Under the pieces are notes generated by a model. That model saw nothing but the letters and a program-made list of their open reading frames with translations. It made no database searches and had not been told where the DNA came from. A DNA stretch of 5,863 nt, taken from NCBI GenBank assembly GCA_913056415.1, contig CAJXNA010000134.1, forward strand, positions 1-5,863, in the 5' to 3' direction. The stretch is from an uncultured Chloroflexota bacterium. Lineage in GTDB: Bacteria; Chloroflexota; Dehalococcoidia; SM23-28-2; RBG-16-64-32. The position numbers were made by a program, and so were the translations under genes. Each line of letters starts with the position of its first letter. The stretch's first letter is position 1. Positions 1 through 5,329 of the stretch are shown here, piece by piece.

Positions 1-2
1 TT

Positions 3-248
3 ACGGTCATGGAGGCGCTGGAGCGCGCGCGATACCATGGTCCGGTCGAGATTGTTTCGACGCGCGCAAATCCCAATATTTCAGAAGTGCAGGAAGCGGT
101 GGATCGCCGCCCCGCCACGCGCCGGCTGATCGACCTGCCCGACCTCGCCGACTTCTTCGGCGTGGACGCCGAGTCGCTGGCCGCCGTCAACGGCTACACG
201 CTGGACGACTTCCTCCAACCGGGAGATGTGCTCATCATCCCGGAATAA
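3..248 (+). CDS. LysM-domain protein, C-terminal part (5' end outside window)
   Basis: The reading frame is open to the window edge, so the true start may lie upstream; the first ATG seen is at 9-11 and too little sequence precedes it to judge a ribosome site. The last ~40 residues look like a LysM module: a leucine/aspartate-rich helix (IDLPDLADFFGVDAESLAAV), an asparagine-glycine turn, and the terminal 'QPGDVLIIPE', typical of the end of a LysM repeat. LysM modules bind N-acetylglucosamine-containing glycans such as peptidoglycan. No signal peptide or catalytic domain is visible here. Only 17 nt separate its stop from radC, so the two are probably co-transcribed. The LysM call is fairly firm; the function of the whole protein is unknown. 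Confidence 0.7.
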   Translation, partial: TVMEALERARYHGPVEIVSTRANPNISEVQEAVDRRPATRRLIDLPDLADFFGVDAESLAAVNGYTLDDFLQPGDVLIIPE

Positions 249-265
249 GAAGAGAGGAGGCGCCC

Positions 266-1030
266 ATGCCTGCCCGCCATAGCTTCCCCGACTCCAGCGG
301 CCCGCCAGGCCGAGGCGGGACCGCCCCAGCCGCCGAGTATCGTCCCCTGATCCGCGACATGCCCTCCAGCGAGCGGCCACGAGAGCGGCTGCGCCGGATG
401 GGCGCCGCCGCCCTCTCCAACGCTGAGCTGCTCGCCATCGTCCTCCGCACCGGCGCCGCCGGCGAGAACGTCGTCGCCCAGGCCACGCGGCTGCTCTCCC
501 GCTTCAGCGGCCTGACGGGACTCGCCCGCGCCTCCGTCGGCGAGCTGTGCGCCGAGCACGCCATCGGCGAGGCCAAGGCCGCCCAGATGCTCGCCGCCCT
601 CGAGCTCGGCCGCCGCCTCCTCGCTACCCACCCAGACGAGCGCCCCGTCGTCCGCACCCCCGAGGACATCGCCAACCTCCTCCTCGCCGATATGGCGCTG
701 CTGGAGCAGGAGCACCTGCGCGTCGTCCTGCTCAACACCAGAAACCAGGTGCTGGCCGCGCCGGAGGTCTACAAGGGCACCGTCAACGCCACCCACGTGC
801 GCGTCTCCGACCTGTTCCGCGACGCCGTGCGCGAAGGCTGCCCCTCCATCATCGTCGTCCACAACCACCCCTCGGGCGACCCCACACCCAGCGCCGACGA
901 CGTGGCGATGACCCGCCAGGTGGCGGAAGCCGGCGCCCTCCTCAACATAGACGTCCTTGACCACATCGTCCTCGCCCGCAACGGCTTCGTCAGCCTGCGC
1001 GAGCGGGGCCTGGGCTTCCCCGCGGACTGA
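266..1030 (+). CDS. radC: RadC family protein (UPF0758, JAB/MPN metalloprotease-like domain)
   Basis: A 254-aa protein of normal length for RadC. Residues ~25-120 form the N-terminal helix-hairpin-helix region (RDMPSSERPRERL, LSNAELLAIVLRTG, then a second helical segment ending GEAKAAQMLAALELGRRL). Residues ~128-250 are the JAB/MPN domain, with the JAMM metal-binding set visible: E149 in 'LEQEHLRVV', H199-x-H201 followed by PSG, and S209-x-x-D212. The family was named for a supposed repair role, but its biochemical activity is not settled; the motif predicts a Zn-dependent hydrolase fold in the cytoplasm. The ATG is supported by an AGGAGG at 255-260, 5 nt upstream. Residues 1-24 are proline/glycine rich and probably disordered. 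The gene appears intact. Confidence 0.95.
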   Translation: MPARHSFPDSSGPPGRGGTAPAAEYRPLIRDMPSSERPRERLRRMGAAALSNAELLAIVLRTGAAGENVVAQATRLLSRFSGLTGLARASVGELCAEHAIGEAKAAQMLAALELGRRLLATHPDERPVVRTPEDIANLLLADMALLEQEHLRVVLLNTRNQVLAAPEVYKGTVNATHVRVSDLFRDAVREGCPSIIVVHNHPSGDPTPSADDVAMTRQVAEAGALLNIDVLDHIVLARNGFVSLRERGLGFPAD

Positions 1031-1075
1031 GTCCTGCGCGGGGCCCCTTGCCCTAGGCCGAACAACAGGCCCCGG

Positions 1076-1103
1076 TTGACCTCAAGCCCCGAAATGCTAG
1101 TAT
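1076..1103 (+). promoter_or_regulatory. Sigma70-type promoter with extended -10 for the methyltransferase gene
   Basis: TTGACC (1076-1081) and TAGTAT (1098-1103) are separated by 16 bp. A TG one base before the -10 box (1095-1096) gives an extended -10. Transcription would begin near 1110, leaving a leader of about 78 nt before the TTG start at 1188. It is the best promoter-like match seen in the left half and sits in the only sizeable gap between radC and the next gene. It was found by eye and is untested. Confidence 0.5.
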
Positions 1104-1174
1104 GAGGCTCAGTGCCGCCCCCTATCTGCCATTTCCCAAAATTCCCGCTCTGCGCTCGATAGGAGCAGCTACCT

Positions 1175-1182
1175 GGGAGGAG
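1175..1182 (+). promoter_or_regulatory. Ribosome-binding site fixing a TTG start
   Basis: GGGAGGAG lies 5 nt before TTG 1188-1190. No ATG or GTG in this frame has a comparable site nearby, so this decides the non-ATG start of the methyltransferase. Confidence 0.6.
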
Positions 1183-1187
1183 CAGCC

Positions 1188-1907
1188 TTGAACTGGCATT
1201 TGGACGTCAATCCTATCGAGGAAAGACAGGAGATTCTGGACGCCGTAAAGCGGCTGGAACCCTGGTACCATTCCTTCAACCTCGCCGATTGGCTCAAGAT
1301 CGAGGGGATCCATGACGGTGACTCCGTCCTGGCCTCGCTGGACCGCCTCGGCTTCCCACGCGATTTCTCCGGCAAGACCGTCCTGGACGCGGGCTGCAAC
1401 GCCGGATACTACAGCTTCGTGGCCAAACGCAGGGGCGCCGAGCGTGTGCTGGGGGTGGAACTGGACCCCCACTACGTCCGGCAAGCGCAGCACCTCTCCA
1501 ACCTCCTTGGGCTTGACGTACAGTTCATAAACGACGACGCCCACAACGTCGATGCCAGCCTCGGAACCTTCGACATCGTCATCTGCACAGGACTGATGTA
1601 TCACATACCGGACCCGACGAACGTGCTATCGAAGCTGGCTGCCGTCTGCACTGACACGATCCTTATCGAAAGCGAGTTCCTCCTCGACCCTGCCCTCACC
1701 TCCATGGGCAGGTTCATCGAGGGCGCCTACATGGGTGATCCGACCAATTGGTGGATATACGGGCCCCAGTGCCTGGAGGGTATGGTGAGGGCGGCCGGCT
1801 TCGGGAGCGCAGAGTTCCGGGGCTTCTACTACGAACCGCACAGCGAAAAGAGCCCAGAAGGCATACCCAAAGGGGGAAGAGGCTTCTTGATCGGCAAGAA
1901 GCATTGA
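1188..1907 (+). CDS. SAM-dependent methyltransferase, CmoB-like / DUF1698-like class I fold
   Basis: A 239-aa protein beginning at TTG. The N-terminal 'PWYHSFNLADWLKIEG' (25-40) resembles the segment preceding the methyltransferase domain in CmoB-like and DUF1698 proteins. The Rossmann core shows motif I VLDAGCNAG (65-73) for SAM binding, the acidic end of strand 2 in GVELD (89-93), D116/D117 near the adenine site, and 'FDIVICTGLMYHIPDP' (128-143) as motif IV/post-motif. The C-terminal part (NWWIYGPQCLEGMVRAAGF) is shared with many methyltransferases acting on small molecules or glycans. CmoB itself carboxymethylates wobble uridine of tRNA; the CmoB-specific carboxy-SAM residues cannot be confirmed here. 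Co-location with a glycosyltransferase favours a glycan or glycoconjugate substrate, but the substrate is unknown. The gene looks intact. Confidence 0.85.
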   Translation: MNWHLDVNPIEERQEILDAVKRLEPWYHSFNLADWLKIEGIHDGDSVLASLDRLGFPRDFSGKTVLDAGCNAGYYSFVAKRRGAERVLGVELDPHYVRQAQHLSNLLGLDVQFINDDAHNVDASLGTFDIVICTGLMYHIPDPTNVLSKLAAVCTDTILIESEFLLDPALTSMGRFIEGAYMGDPTNWWIYGPQCLEGMVRAAGFGSAEFRGFYYEPHSEKSPEGIPKGGRGFLIGKKH

Positions 1908-1983
1908 CGGTAGCCCGCCCAGCCGCATCTCCCTCTAGATCCCGCCGGGCCACAGGTTTCTTGACTCTCGCCGATGAGGTGGT

Positions 1984-3030
1984 ATGAGACTCTATCTGGC
2001 CAACATCGAGCCTTGGATCTTCCCCAATCGGGGAAGCGCGATCCTATGCGAAAAAGGCCTTGAAGTTGCCGGCAACTGGTTGGATCCCCCCTTGTACCGC
2101 GAGCTAGATGAGTTCTCCCCTGACGTGGTGGTATACGGCCCTCACCGGCGCGTAGACGCACTCGCGCTCCATAAAGAAGACGTCCTCCGCACGCCAACCG
2201 TCCTGTGGGCCCTCTATCCGGACTACATCACGGGCTGGGACCGGGGGAAGAACGCGCATGAAGACGGTTTCCTGGAGTCCGTAGCCGTTCTCATGCCCTA
2301 TTTCAAGAGACATCTTGCGCAGAGCGTATTTACCAAACGTCTCTTGGAGGAGCGCATCGATGGCTACCAGTTCCAGGTCTGCTTCCTCGGCATCGACCTC
2401 GAGGGCATAGACCGCTGCCGGCGCGAGAACGGGGCCCAGCGCTCCGGCCTGACGGTCTTGTGGCAGCACCGCTGGCGCACCGACAAGAACCTCCAGGGAG
2501 CGTTGGACGTCATCGAGAGCCTGGCGGCCAAGCATAGGGACGTGAAGTTCATCATCGGTCGGAAAGAGGACTGGGATGAGCCATTCTGGGTCCCTCAGAG
2601 CCTCAAAGACTACTACGCAGACGCCGCGACCAGGCTCAACCGGCTGGGCAACGTACAGTTCATACCCCGGTTTGAGACCCAGGTCGACTACTGGCGTTTC
2701 ATCTCCGGGATAGATATCGCCTTCTCCTGTTCGTACCACGAGACCTTCGGCATCGCCATGCTGGAGAAAGCCTACGCCGGCGTCGCCTGCGTCGTCCCCA
2801 ACACCGTAGCCTATCCCGGAATTCACAGCGGAGCGCTCCTCGTGCCCCATCGTCAGATCGCTTCGGCGGTGGACAGATTGATTCGGGAGCCCCAGCTTCG
2901 AGCGGAGGTGACCCAGCGCTGCCGGCAGAACGCCAGCAAATACGATGTGAGCACCACGGCCCAGAAGCTCGCGGAAGTGATTGCGGGAGTAGGACATGAC
3001 CAGTTGTCTTTGGGATACAGGCGTGCATAG
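1984..3030 (+). CDS. GT-B glycosyltransferase, family-4-like
   Basis: A 348-aa GT-B-type protein. The N-terminal half (1-~150) is diverged and contains 'PDVVVYGPHRRVDAL' (46-60). The C-terminal nucleotide-sugar half starts with 'LTVLWQHRWRTDKN' (156-169), and then FIIGRKEDWDEPFW (189-202). It carries 'NVQFIPRFETQVDYWRFISGIDIAFSCS' (223-250) and the EX7E donor-binding motif E253-TFGIAML-E261, followed by a PNTVAYPGI segment. The W-x-HRW-x-x-DKN and 'YWRF..DI....HE.FGIAMLE' pattern recalls the queuosine-tRNA mannosyltransferase (GTDC1/QTMAN) branch, though the N-terminus does not. The donor and acceptor are unknown. ATG 1984 follows GAGGTGG at 1976-1982, a close-set ribosome site. It lies 76 nt after the methyltransferase, so the two are likely one operon. 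No signal peptide or membrane segment is seen; it is presumably cytoplasmic. Confidence 0.85.
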   Translation: MRLYLANIEPWIFPNRGSAILCEKGLEVAGNWLDPPLYRELDEFSPDVVVYGPHRRVDALALHKEDVLRTPTVLWALYPDYITGWDRGKNAHEDGFLESVAVLMPYFKRHLAQSVFTKRLLEERIDGYQFQVCFLGIDLEGIDRCRRENGAQRSGLTVLWQHRWRTDKNLQGALDVIESLAAKHRDVKFIIGRKEDWDEPFWVPQSLKDYYADAATRLNRLGNVQFIPRFETQVDYWRFISGIDIAFSCSYHETFGIAMLEKAYAGVACVVPNTVAYPGIHSGALLVPHRQIASAVDRLIREPQLRAEVTQRCRQNASKYDVSTTAQKLAEVIAGVGHDQLSLGYRRA

Positions 3031-3060
3031 GGCGATGATGAGTCCCTTCAACATTGACGT

Positions 3061-3093
3061 CCCGATGCGGGAGACATTCCCCACTCTTCAGCT
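3061..3093 (+). repeat. Left inverted arm, outer part (split from 4513-4551 by the IS110 element)
   Basis: Read + strand, this piece matches the - strand of 5779-5814: 20 of the 25 bases from 3069 to 3093 agree, including CTTCAGCT. The match resumes as CCCxATGCG after a 3-nt indel. It ends at the CT core where the IS110-family element begins, and the match to the right arm continues directly at 4513. Homology seems to stop at about 3061, 30 bp after the glycosyltransferase stop codon. Confidence 0.7.
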
Positions 3094-3098
3094 CTTCC

Positions 3099-3122
3099 AT
3101 GAGAAGGCCAACCGTGTCAATG
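3099..3122 (+). repeat. Subterminal inverted repeat, transposase-distal end of the IS110 element
   Basis: ATGAGAAGGCCA (3099-3110) is identical to the - strand of 4494-4505; CC, TCAA and G matches follow to 3122. It lies 5 bp from the element end at 3094. Confidence 0.8.
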
Positions 3123-3190
3123 CTTCGTCATCTCTTTCTCCACGATGTTCCCGTGTCGGCATTCATCCTGTGCTCAAGGCCCCCACCACG

Positions 3191-3316
3191 CTTCCATCCG
3201 CACTCTTGGTGATCTCTTGTGAGATCGGTGCACTCTGAGGTTCGTAGGCGCCGGGCGCTGCAATCTACTTATCGACCTCTCTAGGGCGAGGGTCTAGCGC
3301 TGAATCGCAGTCGCCC
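3191..3316 (-). ncRNA. Predicted bridge RNA / seekRNA of the IS110 element
   Basis: This is non-coding DNA downstream of the transposase gene and inside the element. Reading the - strand 5'->3', four short stretches fit the guide rule of bridge RNAs. TTCAGC (3304-3299) is the complement of the target right side plus one core base. CGATAAGTAG (3274-3265) equals the target left side CGTTAAGTAG in 9 of 10 bases, including core AG. ATCTCA (3225-3220) is the complement of the transposase-proximal element end. ATGGAAG (3197-3191) equals the last seven bases of the other end. Target and donor pairs both run right-guide then left-guide, with 24 and 22 nt between. Stems are visible: GGGCGA/TCGCCC (3284-3289/3311-3316), GATCTC/GAGATC (3211-3216/3221-3226), and GCGC/GCGC (3248-3251/3255-3258). 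The RNA ends are not determined; it could reach the transposase stop. The weakest point is the fourth guide (ATCTCA), which overlaps a hairpin. Confidence 0.6.
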
Positions 3317-3344
3317 GAACGCGGTGTCGTTGAGCCTCATAACG

Positions 3345-4415
3345 CTACGCAGCCTCCTGCGCCGACTGTCCGTAGCCGATCGCTTGATACTCTTCTCCGG
3401 TCACCCACAGACGGTGCAGGAGCACCGAGAGCTTGCGCGCCACGGCAACCGCCGCACGCTTCTTCGCGGCTTTGCCGCCTCGCGCCGCGAGCTTCTGACC
3501 GAAGCGACGAAGCTCCGTATCTGGTCCAAAGGGCCCCAGGATGTATTGCGCCGCCCCCACCAAGTAACGGCGAACCAGCTCATCGCCCGCCTTGGTAATC
3601 CGCAGCTGAGGTTGCTGCTCTCCCGACTGTCTCGAGCGGGGCCGAAGGCCAAGATAGGCCCCCACGGTCCGGCTCTTCGCGAAACGGCTCGGGTCTTCCA
3701 GCGTCAGCACGAACCCCAGCGCGGTCAACGCGCCCACGCCCTTCACCTGGCGAAGCACTCCTGTCTCGGGGTAGCGGTCTTTGCACAGCTTCTCCGCCTC
3801 TCGGTCCATGCGGCGAATCGCTTGCGTCAACCGAGCGATCATCTCCAACATCACCGATTGCCCTGGGAAGAGGTCCTTGCTGAACTGCTCACGAACGCGC
3901 CGAGGGAACGCCTCCGTCGAGCTCGAAGGCATCCGGTGGCCAAGCGACTTCGCGAAGCCACGAACCTGGTTGACCAGCTGTGTGCGGGAACGAACCAAGC
4001 CATCGCGAGCCAGCAGCAGGATCCGATCGTGCTGCGCTCTTTCCCCGCGATGAACGATCGGCTTCAGCAAGCCGGGGTCGACTCGACCCAAGCGTGCCAA
4101 CAGCTCCGCATCCACTTCGTCGGTCTTTGCGTCGTTTTCGGCAATCAATCGCACCCGCCTCGGGTTCGCGATGATCACTTCGTGTCCGGCTTGCTCGACC
4201 AAGCGACTGACCCATGGAGAGTGCGTCCCCACTTCCAGCACCACGCGACTGGATTCGAATCCCGCCATCGTCCGACCCAGTGCCGACATCGTCGTCGCCA
4301 CGCGGAAGGTCTCCTCCACCTCGCCCGAACCCGTCAGAACGCACCCCACGGTGTGCTTGTCACCCAGATCCAGTCCGATCGTCAATCCACTCACTGTCGT
4401 GATATCCTTACCCAT
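3345..4415 (-). CDS. IS110-family transposase (DEDD RuvC-like + Transposase_20)
   Basis: A 356-aa recombinase acting with a guide RNA to insert the element through a serine attack within a RuvC-like/Tnp dimer (established for the family). Visible motifs in order: the DEDD domain with D16 in 'TIGLDLGDKHT', E61 in 'LEVGTHS', and D99/D102 in 'KTDEVDAELLARL'; a helical linker (~120-215); then the Transposase_20 domain with 'VKGVGALTALGFV' (224-236), 'YLGLRPRSRQSGE' (254-266; S264 is the expected catalytic serine) and 'ITKAGDELVRRYLVGAAQ' (273-290). The frame is open further upstream to 4505, but ATG 4415 has an excellent AAGGAGGAG site at 4422-4430 and starts the family N-terminus, so it is preferred. 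Full-length and apparently active. Confidence 0.95.
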   Translation of the reverse strand: MGKDITTVSGLTIGLDLGDKHTVGCVLTGSGEVEETFRVATTMSALGRTMAGFESSRVVLEVGTHSPWVSRLVEQAGHEVIIANPRRVRLIAENDAKTDEVDAELLARLGRVDPGLLKPIVHRGERAQHDRILLLARDGLVRSRTQLVNQVRGFAKSLGHRMPSSSTEAFPRRVREQFSKDLFPGQSVMLEMIARLTQAIRRMDREAEKLCKDRYPETGVLRQVKGVGALTALGFVLTLEDPSRFAKSRTVGAYLGLRPRSRQSGEQQPQLRITKAGDELVRRYLVGAAQYILGPFGPDTELRRFGQKLAARGGKAAKKRAAVAVARKLSVLLHRLWVTGEEYQAIGYGQSAQEAA

Positions 4416-4421
4416 GCCAGT

Positions 4422-4430
4422 CTCCTCCTT
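4422..4430 (-). promoter_or_regulatory. Ribosome-binding site fixing the transposase start
   Basis: On the - strand AAGGAGGAG lies 6 nt before ATG 4415. It rules against the upstream in-frame start at 4505, which would sit in the subterminal repeat. Confidence 0.75.
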
Positions 4431-4481
4431 GGGCCCCACTTCGTGGTGAGCCCGTATTTGATTGGAGATCTCACGATACTC

Positions 4482-4505
4482 CGTTGAGGAGGCTGGCCTT
4501 CTCAT
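4482..4505 (-). repeat. Subterminal inverted repeat, transposase-proximal end of the IS110 element
   Basis: Partner of 3099-3122. It lies 7 bp inside the element end at 4512; the 12 terminal bases (4494-4505) are identical to the partner in inverted orientation. Confidence 0.8.
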
Positions 4506-4512
4506 CTCATCT

Positions 4513-4551
4513 ACTTAACGGAATGCCTCTTATCGGACCTCTCGAAAACGC
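4513..4551 (+). repeat. Left inverted arm, inner part
   Basis: This continues the arm begun at 3061-3093. Aligned by hand to the - strand of 5778-5739, 33 of 39 bases match with a single 1-nt gap, including GAATGCCT, TTATCGGAC and GAAAACGC. With the outer piece, 53 of 64 compared positions agree. Confidence 0.75.
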
Positions 4552-4563
4552 GGCTTGAAATCC

Positions 4564-4592
4564 CTACCCGCCCAGCGGGCCAGTAGTTTTTT
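4564..4592 (+). terminator. Possible rho-independent terminator, + strand
   Basis: The stem is CTAC-CCGC (4564-4571), loop CCA, GCGG (4575-4578), a GCCA bulge and GTAG (4583-4586), followed directly by TTTTTT (4587-4592). The T run is on the + strand, opposite to the neighbouring gene piece that ends at 4609, so it would not serve that gene well. On the - strand only an A run precedes the stem. Confidence 0.35.
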
Positions 4593-4608
4593 CGTTGACG
4601 CCAATTAC

Positions 4609-4917
4609 TTAGGTGGATTCATAAGTCTCGATTTTCGGGGAATCAGCCTTTGATCGTTTTCCAGTCTTGTCCTTCAAACGCGCCCGACGCAGTATTTGCT
4701 GATTTCTCTTGGTTTGCGGATTATAGCGATCCCAAATTACCTTCATGGCCATGAGGGCAAGGGGGACGTGCAGCATAAAGACGGTCAGCGTAATCAGTGC
4801 CTCAGCCGTATTCCAGTTCACCGACCCATCGGGGAGAATCTCGCCGGTTCCAATTTGATAAGGGATCACATAGTACTTCAACAACAATAAAGGCATCGCA
4901 GTTCCGTAAACTATCAA
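4609..4917 (-). pseudogene. C-terminal fragment of a membrane protein, cut by the IS3-family remnant
   Basis: A 101-102 residue piece with no real start: the first codon is TTG at the edge of the IS3-family remnant, and the same frame meets a stop at 4948-4950 inside the remnant. Two hydrophobic segments are visible (about residues 2-20, LIVYGTAMPLLLLKYYVIPY, and 38-62, AEALITLTVFMLHVPLALMAMKVIW). They are separated by a polar loop (EILPDGSVNWNT) and followed by a basic tail (WDRYNPQTKRNQQILRRARLKDK). The basic tail after the last helix suggests a true C-terminus in the cytoplasm. It is in frame with the symporter N-terminus across the remnant, so it may be the tail of that symporter. I do not recognise the sequence, and it may instead belong to another gene brought in by deletion. 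The region has lower GC than the left half of the window. Confidence 0.6.
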
Positions 4918-4918
4918 G

Positions 4919-5329
4919 TGACCTGCCCCCCTGAAATCGGTCCAGATCTAAAGTGAGTGATTGGGTCTGGGATCAAGGAAGAGGGGATGGGATGGGTCGA
5001 AAGCGACACACGCCGGAGCAGATCATCCGCAAGCTGCGAGAAGCCGAGATCGCACCGGCCCAGGGGCAGACTACAGCGGAGGTCGCACGCAAGCTCAGCA
5101 TCACGGAACAGACCTACTACCGCTGGCGTAAGGAGTTCGGGGGGTTGCGTCTTGACCAGGCCAAGCGCTTCAAGGAGTTGGAAAAGGAGAACGCCCGGCT
5201 CAAGAGGCTCGTCGCGGACCAAGCGCTAGACAACGCGATCCTGAAAGAAGTCACCTCGGCGAAACTTCTGACGCTAACATGGAGCCAGCGACTAACGTAG
5301 AGAGTGGTACGACGACTGGGGGCGGGTCA
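4919..5329 (+). mobile_element. Internally deleted IS3-family element (IS407-like ends), 411 bp
   Basis: The ends are TGACCTGCCCCC at 4919-4930 and, inverted, TGACCCGCCCCC at 5329-5318 (11 of 12 match), the style of IS3-family ends of the IS407 group. Full elements are about 1.2-1.3 kb; here orfA is followed within about 60 bp by the far end, so orfB (DDE transposase) is missing. The flanking 4 bp are CAAG (4915-4918) and CAGG (5330-5333), one mismatch from a target duplication. It cannot transpose on its own unless transposase comes from elsewhere. Confidence 0.8.
4992..5300 (+). pseudogene. IS3-family OrfA with replaced C-terminus; orfB absent
   Basis: A 102-aa OrfA starting at ATG 4992, preceded by a purine-rich AAGGAAGAGGGG; GTG 4953 is an in-frame alternative with a weaker case. 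Residues ~5-45 are the helix-turn-helix (KRHTPEQIIRKLREAE ... TEQTYYRWRKEFG) that binds element ends. Residues ~54-83 are the leucine zipper (LDQAKRFKELEKENARLKRLV). The usual 'LDNAILKEV' end is present at 79-87, but the last ~15 residues (TSAKLLTLTWSQRLT) run into the deletion joint and are not typical. The frameshift product OrfAB cannot be made because orfB is gone. The remaining peptide might still bind ends and act as an inhibitor (inference). Confidence 0.8.

Larger units (their letters stand above)
3094..4512 (-). mobile_element. IS110-family element, IS1111 type, about 1419 bp
   Basis: The boundaries come from three observations. First, subterminal inverted repeats lie at 3099-3122 and 4482-4505 (12 bp identical, 19 of 24 overall), 5 and 7 bp inside the ends. 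Second, the flanks rejoin as ...TTCAG-CT-ACTTAACGG, which is the sequence type found uninterrupted at 5771-5785. Third, a CT dinucleotide occurs at both junctions, as expected for the IS110-family core (3092-3093 and 4511-4512; the core can be assigned to either side). There is one transposase gene on the - strand, about 97 bp of leader and about 250 bp of non-coding DNA after the gene. The long 3' non-coding end and subterminal repeats are features of the IS1111 group. The element appears intact, and its ends and gene show no obvious decay. Confidence 0.85.

Noticed and set aside
194..964. Long - strand reading frames opposite radC (also 235-738 and 769-1065)
   Set aside because: Shadows of a GC-rich + strand gene; low-complexity Gly/Ala/Val-rich translations with no recognisable domain, while RadC on the other strand is certain.
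1039..1073. GGGGCC/GGCCCC inverted repeat after radC as a terminator
   Set aside because: The loop is 23 nt long and no T run follows.
1961..1988. TTGACT ... TATGAG as a promoter directly before the glycosyltransferase
   Set aside because: The -10 candidate overlaps the start codon, which would put transcription start inside the gene; read-through from the methyltransferase is simpler.
2104..3084. 326-residue - strand frame opposite the glycosyltransferase
   Set aside because: Antisense of a convincing GT-B protein, and it runs into the inverted arm; no motif seen.
3200..3236. Direct repeat GCACTCT around a hairpin as a CRISPR-like unit
   Set aside because: Only two 7-bp copies, inside the IS110 non-coding end; better explained as part of the guide RNA structure.
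2996..3238. 80-residue + strand frame overlapping the glycosyltransferase end
   Set aside because: It crosses the inverted arm and the IS110 boundary and runs through the predicted guide RNA, so it cannot be an original gene.
3324..4487. 387-residue + strand frame opposite the IS110 transposase
   Set aside because: Arg/His/Gln-rich antisense translation; the - strand frame carries all the DEDD and Ser motifs.
4416..4505. Upstream in-frame start for the IS110 transposase
   Set aside because: It adds 30 residues atypical of the family and lies in the subterminal repeat; ATG 4415 has a far better ribosome site.
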